From: Haloarcula marina
GTDB lineage: Archaea > Halobacteriota > Halobacteria > Halobacteriales > Haloarculaceae
Length of the DNA stretch: 64,000 bases
Assembly: GCF_024218775.1 (NCBI RefSeq)
Contig: NZ_CP100404.1
Span: 1,302,001-1,366,000, forward strand
Reading direction: 5' to 3'
Part shown: one piece after another, positions 1 through 7,436 of the stretch
How the letters are laid out: the number at the start of each line of letters is the position of its first letter
Position numbering within the stretch: the stretch's first letter is position 1
Program-made: the position numbers and the translations under genes
The notes under the pieces: model-generated
Told to the model about the DNA's origin: nothing
The model's input: the letters and a program-made list of their open reading frames with translations, nothing else
Database searches by the model: none

Positions 1-106
1 GCCGGTTGCGCCCGGCCAGCACAGGGTTCAATCCGCGGTCGACGGCTTCCTCGGCGACCAGTTCTCCCGTGTACCCGTACGACCCGTAGATGACGACCTC
101 GTCCAT
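1..106 (-). CDS. N-terminal fragment of a saccharopine-dehydrogenase-like NAD(P)-binding protein
   Basis: Only the first 35 codons are inside the window; the gene runs off the left edge. It starts with ATG (complement of 104-106) and reads MDEVVIYGSYGYTGELVAEE, a beta-strand followed by a glycine-rich turn (YGSYGYTG, residues 7-14) of a Rossmann fold. This variant is characteristic of the saccharopine dehydrogenase NADP-binding / trans-acting enoyl reductase family. The substrate cannot be told from this piece. It is divergent from the Rieske gene to the right and shares a 97-nt intergenic region with it. Confidence 0.55.
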   Translation of the reverse strand, partial: MDEVVIYGSYGYTGELVAEEAVDRGLNPVLAGRNR

Positions 107-130
107 ACCACGGAGTTGGTCCGACGCGTG

Positions 131-144
131 AATAAACGTTTATT
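131..144. promoter_or_regulatory. Perfect 14-bp AT-rich palindrome, probable bidirectional TATA region
   Basis: AATAAACGTTTATT is its own reverse complement. It lies in the divergent intergenic region, about 25 nt upstream of the leftward start codon (106), the position expected for an archaeal TATA box. Read rightward it would place a transcription start about 35-40 nt before the Rieske start at 203. It could be a symmetric TATA element or a repressor operator overlapping one. Confidence 0.45.
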
Positions 145-202
145 GAATGGAGAGTTTCCGACCGAGGAATTGAAGCGGGCCAGTCACATATCTCGAGTCA
201 AC

Positions 203-619
203 ATGGACGAGGACAGCAGGATTGTGGCGGTCGACGAGGTCCCCGAGGACGGGAGTTTTCTGTTCACGGTCCGCGACGGGTTCGACACCGAGGAAGCCAT
301 CCTCGTGCGCCTCACCGACGGCGTCGTCGCCTTCGAGAACTACTGCCCTCACTGGCGAGACATCCGGTTGGACAAGGGAAGCGGCGCGACGATGCGCGAA
401 GACGAACTCGTCTGTGAGAAACACGGGGCGACGTTCGAGTCGGATACCGGCACCTGCACGTTCGGCCCCTGCGAGGGCGCGGTGCTGGAGGAAGTCGCCG
501 TCACCGTCGAGGACGGCGCGGTGTACCTGACCGACGACCGCTACGAGTTCGAACAGCAGGGCTCGTCGGGCGACCACGACCTCTCCTCGGGCGGACGCAT
601 CGGCTTTTCGGGGCAGTAG
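203..619 (+). CDS. Rieske [2Fe-2S] ferredoxin-type protein
   Basis: A 138-residue soluble protein with the Rieske cluster-binding pattern C48-P-H50 and C71-E-K-H74; two cysteines and two histidines coordinate a [2Fe-2S] cluster. There is no signal peptide or membrane segment, so it is a cytoplasmic electron carrier or the ferredoxin component of an oxygenase-like system rather than a bc-complex subunit. The frame is open upstream to 116, but ATG at 203 begins the acidic sequence MDEDSR directly before the first beta-strand and follows the AT-rich promoter region, so it is preferred. The C-terminal 20 residues are Gly/Ser-rich. No oxygenase partner is adjacent, so its redox partner is unknown. 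Confidence 0.85.
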   Translation: MDEDSRIVAVDEVPEDGSFLFTVRDGFDTEEAILVRLTDGVVAFENYCPHWRDIRLDKGSGATMREDELVCEKHGATFESDTGTCTFGPCEGAVLEEVAVTVEDGAVYLTDDRYEFEQQGSSGDHDLSSGGRIGFSGQ

Positions 620-637
620 CGTCGACCGCACCCCCGC

Positions 638-928
638 TCAAGCGATTCGATAGGCGGGTTCGGCGACGCTCTCAGATTTGCACTCCGGGCATCGACTCGG
701 CCGGTTCGTCAGGTCGTCGAAGTCCGTGAACCCGCACTTCTCGCACTCGGGCGGCGCGACGAGCAGTTGTTCGTCGGTGGCGTCCAGCGATTTCGCGATG
801 TGTTCCACGTGGCTGAGCGCGCTGCTCGTGCGTATCTCGAACGTGTTCGCGATTGTCCCCGCCGCCATCGTCTCGTCGCGTAATCTATCGGCGATGCGTT
901 GGCGCGTCGTCCGACTTGCCTCACGCAT
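638..928 (-). CDS. Small HTH regulator fused to a zinc ribbon (COG3357-like)
   Basis: A 96-residue protein. Residues 5-50 form a helical segment consistent with a winged-helix/HTH domain (TTRQRIADRL, then TIANTFEIRTSSALSHVEHI). Residues 58-86 carry two CxxC pairs, C62/C65 and C80/C83, that would bind zinc. This architecture matches the archaeal predicted regulators with an HTH fused to a Zn ribbon. The ATG at 928 is chosen because the upstream extension is basic and unlike the rest; an AT-rich TATTA element lies about 20-25 nt before it. Its target genes are not evident; it is divergent from the flavin-binding protein at 1018. Confidence 0.7.
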   Translation of the reverse strand: MREASRTTRQRIADRLRDETMAAGTIANTFEIRTSSALSHVEHIAKSLDATDEQLLVAPPECEKCGFTDFDDLTNRPSRCPECKSESVAEPAYRIA

Positions 929-985
929 GGGATTGCTTGGCAACCGTCGGTAATAGGTTTTGTTACGGTTCCATCGCCGTCTCGA

Positions 986-995
986 CATTTATTAC
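986..995 (+). promoter_or_regulatory. TATA-like box for the 1018 gene
   Basis: CATTTATTAC lies 23-32 nt before the ATG at 1018. This spacing implies a leaderless transcript, the usual haloarchaeal arrangement. Confidence 0.5.
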
Positions 996-1017
996 CGCGG
1001 CTCGCCACAAATTACGT

Positions 1018-1455
1018 ATGAGTGACACGAGCGCAGTGGAAATGACGGGCGACGAACGCGACACCTTCCTCGGCGTCGGCGGGACGGGCGTCCTCGCGTT
1101 CAGTGCGTCCGGTGACGGCCCGCCCGATGCCGTCCCGGTGTCGTACGGGTACGACCCCGGCGAGACGACGTTCTACTTCCGGTTGGCGACCCGGCCGACC
1201 AGCGACCGCGCCACCGACGGCAGACCGGTGACGTTTGTCACCTACGACCGGTCGGGCGAGGGGTACCGGAGCGTCGTCGCGTCGGGTCGACTGGAACCCG
1301 TCCGCATCGAAGACGTCGCCGACCGGTCGCTCGCGGGACTGGAGAACGTCGACATCCCCGCCGTCGACATCTTCGACCGGCCAGTCGAGGATGTGTCGTT
1401 CGAACTCAGGCGACTGGTTCCCGAGACGCTGACGACGCGCCGGTCCCGGGAGTAG
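1018..1455 (+). CDS. Pyridoxamine 5'-phosphate oxidase family FMN/F420-type split-barrel protein
   Basis: 145 residues. The start (MSDTSAVEMTGDERDTFL) leads into the first barrel strand, followed by PDAVPVSYGYDPGETTFYFR, the typical 'PHVVPVSFxxDGxxxYF' strand pair of the PPOX split-barrel family. Members bind FMN, F420 or heme and reduce small substrates or act as nitroreductase-like enzymes; the exact cofactor is not visible here. ATG at 1018 fits both the family start and the leaderless promoter spacing. No operon partner: the next gene on this strand is korA at 2391. Confidence 0.75.
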   Translation: MSDTSAVEMTGDERDTFLGVGGTGVLAFSASGDGPPDAVPVSYGYDPGETTFYFRLATRPTSDRATDGRPVTFVTYDRSGEGYRSVVASGRLEPVRIEDVADRSLAGLENVDIPAVDIFDRPVEDVSFELRRLVPETLTTRRSRE

Positions 1456-1613
1456 TCGATTGACTGGTATCGACCTCGCAGTTCCGTGGTTTGCTCTGCG
1501 GTCGCACACTCCGATACGTCCCGAACTCGCGACGACGCCGGAGTTCGGTCGTTTTCACGAACGCCTTTCCAGAAATGATTCGCGCTCCGCGCGAACCCGA
1601 CGAACAAAGCGGT

Positions 1614-2249
1614 TCAGCCGAAGTTTTCCACCTTCGCGTCGTCGGCGTCCACACCGGCGGCCTCCAGCGCGGCCGTCGCGTCGTCCAAGAAGTCGGCGAA
1701 GCCGTAGATGAACACCTGACCGCCATCGGCGGTGGCGTCGGCGACGGCGTCGGTCAGGCCGTCGTCCCCGTCGAGGACGGCGACGAACGCGCCGTCTGCT
1801 TCGAGCGCGGCCAGTCGGTCCTCGTGAATCGGGTCGTCGTCCTGATAGACGACGGCGGCGTCGTTCCCGTCGGCCAGCGCGCGCTCTGCGATGCCGACGG
1901 CCGGACCGATGCCGGGGCCGCCAGCGAGGAGTACCGCCCGTGCTTCGCCCTCGTAGAAGTCCGACCCGAAGGGACCGGCGATGCGGACCGTGTCACCCGC
2001 TTCGAGGTCGGCCAAGTGAGGCGCGACTTCGCCGTCTGGGTCGATGCCGACGGTAATCTCGAACTCGTCGGTCACGTCGGGCGAGGAGATGGTGTAGAAG
2101 CGTGATTCGTCCTCGCCGTCGACGGCGAGCGTGAGTTTGACGAACTGACCGGGTTGGGCGTCGAATTCTGGCGGCGTCTCGATGTCGATAGCGATGGCGT
2201 TCGGCCCGACCGACCGAACGTCTGCGACGGTGAGTGAACGTTCGTCCAT
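1614..2249 (-). CDS. FAD-dependent ferredoxin/flavodoxin-reductase-like oxidoreductase
   Basis: 211 residues with the ferredoxin-NADP reductase two-domain plan. An N-terminal FAD barrel carries RFYTISSP (residues 50-57, the RxY[ST] flavin motif) and GPFG (92-95). A C-terminal nucleotide-binding domain carries AGGPGIGP (109-116) and ends in an aromatic-Gly tail (NFG). It probably moves electrons between NAD(P)H and a ferredoxin or other carrier. The ATG at 2249 starts MDERSLTVADV, right at the first barrel strand. It is divergent from korA with a 141-nt shared spacer, so a role in balancing ferredoxin reduced by the 2-oxoacid oxidoreductase is plausible but inferred. Confidence 0.8.
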   Translation of the reverse strand: MDERSLTVADVRSVGPNAIAIDIETPPEFDAQPGQFVKLTLAVDGEDESRFYTISSPDVTDEFEITVGIDPDGEVAPHLADLEAGDTVRIAGPFGSDFYEGEARAVLLAGGPGIGPAVGIAERALADGNDAAVVYQDDDPIHEDRLAALEADGAFVAVLDGDDGLTDAVADATADGGQVFIYGFADFLDDATAALEAAGVDADDAKVENFG

Positions 2250-2390
2250 GTGGCGGACGTAGCGGGGGCCAGCCAAGGGGATTTCGGTTGATTCTGCCGC
2301 CTGTTGCACATATTGTTTCGATTCCGAGTTCCTCGCGCGCGGGCGCATACAGAAGCCTTTTCCTACCCCGCAGGCTACCCGTGAGATAGT

Positions 2391-4166
2391 ATGCCAGACG
2401 ACCTCAATTGGGCCATCGGCGGGGAAGCCGGCGATGGTATCGACTCGACCGGGAAAATCTTTGCGCAGGCACTCTCCCGGGCCGGTCGACACGTCTTCAC
2501 CTCGAAGGACTTCGCCTCTCGAATCCGTGGCGGGTACACCGCGTACAAGGTCCGAACCGCGGTCGACCGCGTCGAGAGCGTCGTCGACCGCCTCGACATC
2601 CTCATCGCCCTGACCGAGCGGACCATCCACGAGAACGAGGACGAACTGCACGACGACTCGGTCATCATCTACGACGGCGAGCGCACCACGATGCAGGACG
2701 TCGAGGTGCCCGGCGACGCTACCGCCCTGGAAGTCCCGTTGAAGCGTCTCGCCGAGGACGCCGGTGGGGCCATCATGCTCAACGTCGTCGCCCTCGGTGC
2801 GGCCTGTGAAGTGACGAACTTCCCCATCGAGAACTTAGACGAGAGCCTCCAGAAGCGCTTCGGCGACAAGGGCGAGGCCATCGTCGAGAACAACAAGAAG
2901 GCCGCCCGCAAAGGCCGGGACTACGTCCGCGAGGAGTACGACGAGGAGTTCGGCTACGAACTGGAAACCACCGACGCCGACTACGTCCTTCTGAACGGCG
3001 ACGAGGCCATCGGGATGGGCGCTATCGCCGGTGGCTGTCGCTTCTACGCTGGCTACCCCATCACCCCGGCGACGGACGTGATGGAGTACATGACCGGGCG
3101 CGTCGACCAGTTCGGCGGCAAAGTCGTACAGGCCGAGGACGAACTCGCGGCCATCAACATGGCGCTGGGCGCGGCCCGCGCCGGTGCGCGGTCGATGACC
3201 GCCACCTCCGGCCCGGGTATCGACCTGATGACCGAGACGTTCGGCCTCGTCGCGACCAGCGAGACGCCGCTGGTCATCTGTGACGTGATGCGCTCGGGCC
3301 CCTCGACGGGGATGCCGACCAAGCAGGAACAGGGCGACCTGAACATGACGCTGTACGGCGGTCACGGCGAGATTCCGCGGTTCGTCCTTGCGCCGACGAC
3401 CATCTCCGAGTGCTTCTGGAAGACCGTCGAGGCGTTCAACCTCGCCGAGAAGTACCAGACGCCGGTATATCTCGTCTCCGACCTCGCGCTCGCGGTCACG
3501 GAACAGACGTTCTCGCCCGAGACCTTCGACATGGACGAGGTCGAAATCGAGCGCGGCAAAGTCGTCGACGAGAACGACATCGACGCGTGGCTGGACGAGA
3601 AGGGGCGCTTCCAGGCGCACTTCCCGGCCGCAGACGGCATCTCGCCGCGCGCCTTCCCCGGCACCACCGACGGCGCGCACATGACGACCGGCCTCGAACA
3701 CGACGAACTCGGTCGCCGGACCGAGGACACCGAGGTCCGCGTCGAACAGGTCGACAAGCGCCAGCGGAAGGTCGAGACGGCCAAAGAGGAGGAGGACTTC
3801 GACTACCGCGAGTTCGGCGACGCCGACGCGGACACGCTGGTCATCTCGTGGGGGTCGAACGAGGGCGCGATGCGAGAAGCCCTCGGGTTCCTCGACGAGG
3901 ACGGTCACGACGTTCGGTTCATCTCCGTTCCCTACATCTTCCCGCGGCCGGACCTCACCGAGGAAGTCGAATCCGCCGACGACGTCATCGTCGTCGAGTG
4001 TAACGCCACCGGCCAGTTCGCCGACGTCATCGAACACGACGTCCTCGAACGCGTCGAGCGCATCAACAAGTACACCGGCGTGCGATTCAAGGCAGACGAA
4101 CTGGCAGACGAAATCAAACAGACGCTCGCTGGCGACGCGGGCACACAGGAGGTCGAAGCAGAATGA
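2391..4166 (+). CDS. korA: 2-oxoacid:ferredoxin oxidoreductase, fused gamma-alpha subunit (2-oxoglutarate type likely)
   Basis: 591 residues. The N-terminal third is the gamma (acceptor) domain starting with GGEAGDGIDSTGKIFA. From about residue 195 comes the alpha/pyrimidine-binding domain with YPITPATDVMEYM and EDELAAINMALGAARAG, then a C-terminal transketolase-like domain. With the beta subunit it oxidatively decarboxylates a 2-oxoacid to acyl-CoA and reduces ferredoxin, replacing the NAD-linked dehydrogenase complex in haloarchaea. The subunit lengths (591 and 287) resemble the haloarchaeal 2-oxoglutarate enzyme more than the longer pyruvate enzyme, from memory of that family; substrate assignment is therefore moderate. 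It overlaps the next gene by 4 nt (ATGA), so the two are translationally coupled. Confidence 0.85.
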   Translation: MPDDLNWAIGGEAGDGIDSTGKIFAQALSRAGRHVFTSKDFASRIRGGYTAYKVRTAVDRVESVVDRLDILIALTERTIHENEDELHDDSVIIYDGERTTMQDVEVPGDATALEVPLKRLAEDAGGAIMLNVVALGAACEVTNFPIENLDESLQKRFGDKGEAIVENNKKAARKGRDYVREEYDEEFGYELETTDADYVLLNGDEAIGMGAIAGGCRFYAGYPITPATDVMEYMTGRVDQFGGKVVQAEDELAAINMALGAARAGARSMTATSGPGIDLMTETFGLVATSETPLVICDVMRSGPSTGMPTKQEQGDLNMTLYGGHGEIPRFVLAPTTISECFWKTVEAFNLAEKYQTPVYLVSDLALAVTEQTFSPETFDMDEVEIERGKVVDENDIDAWLDEKGRFQAHFPAADGISPRAFPGTTDGAHMTTGLEHDELGRRTEDTEVRVEQVDKRQRKVETAKEEEDFDYREFGDADADTLVISWGSNEGAMREALGFLDEDGHDVRFISVPYIFPRPDLTEEVESADDVIVVECNATGQFADVIEHDVLERVERINKYTGVRFKADELADEIKQTLAGDAGTQEVEAE

Positions 4167-5026
4167 GCTCAGACGTCCGATTCACAGACTTCAAATCCGA
4201 CAAGCAACCGACGTGGTGTCCCGGATGCGGCGACTTCGGGACGATGAACGGCATGATGAAAGCGCTGGCCGAGACGGGCAACGACCCCGACAACACGTTC
4301 GTGGTCGCCGGTATCGGCTGTTCCGGCAAAATCGGGACGTACATGCACAGCTACGCGCTGCACGGCGTCCACGGCCGCGCCCTGCCGGTCGGCATCGGCG
4401 TGAAGATGGCGAACCCCGAACTCGAAGTGATGGTCGCCGGCGGCGACGGCGACGGCTACTCCATCGGTGCGGGCCACTTCATCCACGCCGTCCGCCGGAA
4501 CGTCGACATGAGCTACGTCGTCATGGACAACCGCATCTACGGCCTCACCAAGGGGCAGGCCTCGCCCACCTCGCGGCAGGACTTCGAGACGGCGACGACC
4601 CCCGAAGGTCCCGGCCAACCGCCGGTCAACCCGAAGGCGCTGGCGCTCGCGGCCGGTGCGACATTCATCGCGCAGTCGTTCAGTTCGAACTCTCAGCGCC
4701 ACGCTGAAATCGTCCAGCAGGCCATCGAACACGACGGCTTCGGCTTCGTCAACGTCTACTCGCCCTGTGTCACGTTCAACGACGTCGACACGTACGACTA
4801 CTTCCGCGACACTATCGTCGACTTGGACGAAACGGACCACGACGCGCAGAACCGCGACCAGGCCAAGGACAAGATACTCGAGAGCGACAAGGAGTACATG
4901 GGCGTCCTCTATCAGGACGAGGACTCCGTCCCCTTCGAGGAACGTGAAGGCATCGAGGCCCCGATGAACGACATCCCCGACGGCGCGCCCGAGGGCGCGA
5001 TGGACCTCGTTCGCGAGTTCTACTAG
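4163..5026 (+). CDS. korB: 2-oxoacid:ferredoxin oxidoreductase, beta (thiamine diphosphate) subunit
   Basis: 287 residues. It opens with WCPGCGDFG, cysteines expected to help bind an iron-sulfur cluster. The thiamine-diphosphate/Mg motif follows as GGDGDGYSIG with DNRIYGLTKGQ (the GDG...N pattern). Together with KorA it forms a heterotetrameric ferredoxin-reducing enzyme in the cytoplasm. Its start overlaps the korA stop by ATGA. Downstream there is a pyrimidine-rich run immediately after the stop and then a 200-nt non-coding gap before the photolyase gene, so the operon appears to contain only these two genes. Confidence 0.88.
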   Translation: MSSDVRFTDFKSDKQPTWCPGCGDFGTMNGMMKALAETGNDPDNTFVVAGIGCSGKIGTYMHSYALHGVHGRALPVGIGVKMANPELEVMVAGGDGDGYSIGAGHFIHAVRRNVDMSYVVMDNRIYGLTKGQASPTSRQDFETATTPEGPGQPPVNPKALALAAGATFIAQSFSSNSQRHAEIVQQAIEHDGFGFVNVYSPCVTFNDVDTYDYFRDTIVDLDETDHDAQNRDQAKDKILESDKEYMGVLYQDEDSVPFEEREGIEAPMNDIPDGAPEGAMDLVREFY

Positions 5027-5041
5027 GCCTTCTTCTTTCCT
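5027..5041 (+). terminator. Possible pyrimidine-rich archaeal terminator after korB
   Basis: Directly after the korB stop the + strand reads GCCTTCTTCTTTCCT, a T-rich tract in otherwise GC-rich DNA. Archaeal termination commonly uses such tracts without a hairpin. No stem-loop is obvious here. Confidence 0.35.
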
Positions 5042-5202
5042 GTCGGGTTCGCGCTCGCCACAGACGAACGCTCGACTGCGGGCCAAACACGTGGGCGATA
5101 CCGCGAGTTCGGGACGGTATCGGTGCCCGCGACCGCACAGCGTCCCTGTTACCGCACCGTTCTCACTGCCACGCCGTCGCACACACAACTGGATTGGGTC
5201 CG

Positions 5203-5214
5203 GACCATAAGTGC
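5203..5214 (+). promoter_or_regulatory. TATA-like element for the photolyase gene
   Basis: GACCATAAGTGC lies about 20-30 nt before the ATG at 5233. It is the only AT-rich stretch close to that start. The rest of the 5042-5202 gap holds no open frame or structure that I can support. Confidence 0.35.
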
Positions 5215-5232
5215 GCGGTCCCAACCTGAGGT

Positions 5233-6603
5233 ATGCACGTCTTCTGGCACCAGCGGGACCTTCGGATTCCGGACAACCGCGGCCTCTCGCTCGCGGCGAA
5301 CGACGCCGACGTGGTCCCCGTCTACGTCGTCGACTCCGACCTGCTGAAGAAGGTCGGCAAGCGCCAGCGCGCCTTCTTCATGCGCGGTGTTCGTGCCCTG
5401 AAGCGGCAGTATCGCGAGCGCGGGAGTGACCTCGTCGTTCGCTCGGGGTCCGCCGTCGACGTTCTCTCCGAGGTGGTCGAGGAGCACGATGCCGACCGGG
5501 TGTTCTACAACGAGCACTACCGACCTGCGCGGCGGAACCGCCAGCGCCGCGTCGACGACGCCCTCCCCACGAAGTCCCTGACCGACCTGTTGCTCGTCGA
5601 CCCCGCCCGACTCGACCAGCGGTACGAGAACCACAGTCGGTTCTACGACGACTGGCAGGCCGTCCAGAAACTGCCACCTGCCGAGACGCCGGACGACGAC
5701 TCGCTGGCCGCCGTCAGCGACTCGAAGACTGCGCCGGAAATCGAGGCCGATATCGACCTTCCCGCGGCGGGCTACGACGCTGCCCGCGCCCGCTGGGACC
5801 GGTTTCTCGCCGACGGCATCGAGACGTACAACGACACGCGCGACGACATGCAGGCGGCCGTCGAACGACCGGTCGGGGCCGTCTCGCGCATGTCGCCGTA
5901 CCTCGCGGCGGGGATGATAGGCATCCGCGAAGTGTGGCGCGACGCCAGCGACCGCCACGCCGTGGTCGGCGCCGACGGGAAGCGCAACGTCCAGAAGTAC
6001 CGCTACGAACTCTCGTGGCGCGAACAGAGCTACCACCTGCTGTACCACAATCCGACGCTCCTGACGGCGAACTACAAGTCCTTCCCGAACGCCATCGAGT
6101 GGGAGAACGACCCAGAGCACTTCGAGGCGTGGAAACGCGGCGAGACGGGGTATCCGCTGGTCGACGCGGGGATACGGCAACTGGACGCGGAGGGGTACGT
6201 CCACAACCGACCCCGACAGAACGTCGCCTCCTTCCTCACGAAACACCTGCTCACCGACTGGCGGAAGGGCGCGCGGTACTTCACGAAGCGACTGGTCGAC
6301 CACGACCCGGCCTCGAACTACGCCAGTTGGCAGTGGACGGCCTCGACGGGGACCGATTCGGTCGACGTGCGCATCTTCGACCCGGTGGCGCAGATGAGCA
6401 AGTACGACAGCGGGGCCGACTACGTCACCGAGTACGTCCCGGAACTGCGCGGCGTACCGGCCTCGAAAATCGTCGATTGGCCGACGCTCCCGGCGGCGGA
6501 ACGCGAGGAACTCGCGCCCGACTATCCCGGGCCGATAGTCGACCGGAACGACGCGTACGAACGGGCACAGCGGGTGTTCGAGCGGGCACTCGGGAAGCGG
6601 TAG
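5233..6603 (+). CDS. phr: Deoxyribodipyrimidine photolyase / cryptochrome family protein
   Basis: 456 residues, normal length for class I photolyases. The N-terminal antenna domain begins MHVFWHQRDLRIPDNRGL. The C-terminal FAD domain shows GETGYPLVDAGIRQL, HNRPRQNVASFLTKHL and ASNYASWQWTASTGTDS followed by RIFDPVAQ..KYD, the canonical flavin-binding and substrate-contact segments. It would use blue/near-UV light to split pyrimidine dimers. Asn replaced by other residues cannot be judged without alignment, so a cryptochrome-like photoreceptor role remains possible. It stands alone between korB and a convergent zinc-finger gene. Confidence 0.9.
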   Translation: MHVFWHQRDLRIPDNRGLSLAANDADVVPVYVVDSDLLKKVGKRQRAFFMRGVRALKRQYRERGSDLVVRSGSAVDVLSEVVEEHDADRVFYNEHYRPARRNRQRRVDDALPTKSLTDLLLVDPARLDQRYENHSRFYDDWQAVQKLPPAETPDDDSLAAVSDSKTAPEIEADIDLPAAGYDAARARWDRFLADGIETYNDTRDDMQAAVERPVGAVSRMSPYLAAGMIGIREVWRDASDRHAVVGADGKRNVQKYRYELSWREQSYHLLYHNPTLLTANYKSFPNAIEWENDPEHFEAWKRGETGYPLVDAGIRQLDAEGYVHNRPRQNVASFLTKHLLTDWRKGARYFTKRLVDHDPASNYASWQWTASTGTDSVDVRIFDPVAQMSKYDSGADYVTEYVPELRGVPASKIVDWPTLPAAEREELAPDYPGPIVDRNDAYERAQRVFERALGKR

Positions 6604-6612
6604 GTGCGGGAG

Positions 6613-7350
6613 TCAGCGGTCGGCCATCCGCACGCTACAGTGCAGACAGACCGTCTCTCCGGCCACCCAGTTCACGTCGGTCCGGTCGCAGTCGGGACAC
6701 CGGAAGTTCGCGTTGTTGAACTCTGTGGTTCCGCGCGGGACGTGCAGTATCCCGGCGTCGAGCACCGCGTCGACGACTCCGGGGAACGTCCGCCGTTTGA
6801 ACGCCGGGCGGTGTGTGAGGTAGCCGACGGACCCGGTGTCGCTCCCGTGGATATCGTCCCACGCGACCTCTGCGCTCGTGTTCCGAGAGGCGTGCAGTAC
6901 GACTTCGTTCGCGGCGTCGAACGTCGGCGCTGTCACCTGCTCCATCGGGTCGACGGGTGCACAGGCGCGGTAGCGGTCGGCGGCGTCGGTGTAGGCGTCG
7001 CCCGGGTCGGCCCCGCGGACCGCTCTCGCGTCGCCGACGAACTCGGAGAACAGTGCGCTCTCGACGCCCTCCCGGACGTGGTCGCGTTGCTCGCCCGCGA
7101 GCAGTTCGACTTCTCGACACCGCGTCTCTCCTCGGTCGTCCAGTCCCACCAGTCGGAAACAGAGGCCAGCGAGCGTCAGCGACGCGAGTCCCTTCGCCGT
7201 CCGTCCCCTGCCACCGGGTTCGAGTAGCGTGCTGCCGGTGTCGCTGCCGCCGAAGCGCCGGTGGGCGTCGTGAGTGTACGACTGCGCGGCCGCGAGGTAG
7301 TCTCTGTCGACGAGGTGGGACACCGCCGCCGAGCGAGCGTTCGTGGTCAC
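6613..7350 (-). CDS. Uncharacterised protein with TPR-like N-terminus and C-terminal zinc finger
   Basis: 245 residues. Residues 1-90 are helical with repeat-like character (AVSHLVDRDYLAAAQSYTHDAHRR, then LTLAGLCFRLVGLDDRGETRCREVELLAGEQRDHV), suggesting a tetratricopeptide-like scaffold. The C-terminus contains FRCPDCDRTDVNW..ETVCLHCSVRM, two CxxC pairs typical of a zinc ribbon. No catalytic motif is visible. The chosen start is the first Met in the frame; the protein ends 9 nt from the photolyase stop on the other strand (convergent). I do not recognise a named family; a DNA- or protein-binding adaptor is a guess only. Confidence 0.6.
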   Translation of the reverse strand: MTTNARSAAVSHLVDRDYLAAAQSYTHDAHRRFGGSDTGSTLLEPGGRGRTAKGLASLTLAGLCFRLVGLDDRGETRCREVELLAGEQRDHVREGVESALFSEFVGDARAVRGADPGDAYTDAADRYRACAPVDPMEQVTAPTFDAANEVVLHASRNTSAEVAWDDIHGSDTGSVGYLTHRPAFKRRTFPGVVDAVLDAGILHVPRGTTEFNNANFRCPDCDRTDVNWVAGETVCLHCSVRMADR

Positions 7351-7436
7351 GTGGAAGATAGGCGATACAGGAGTAACTACGGCATACCGACGTGGTTGGG
7401 TGTGCGCTGTGACAACGCGGCGGTACGAGAAACCGC

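Noticed and set aside
1-40. A tRNA-like TPsiC pattern (GGGTTCAATCC) near the left edge
   Set aside because: It lies inside the coding frame of the NAD(P)-binding protein and has no matching acceptor, D or anticodon arm.
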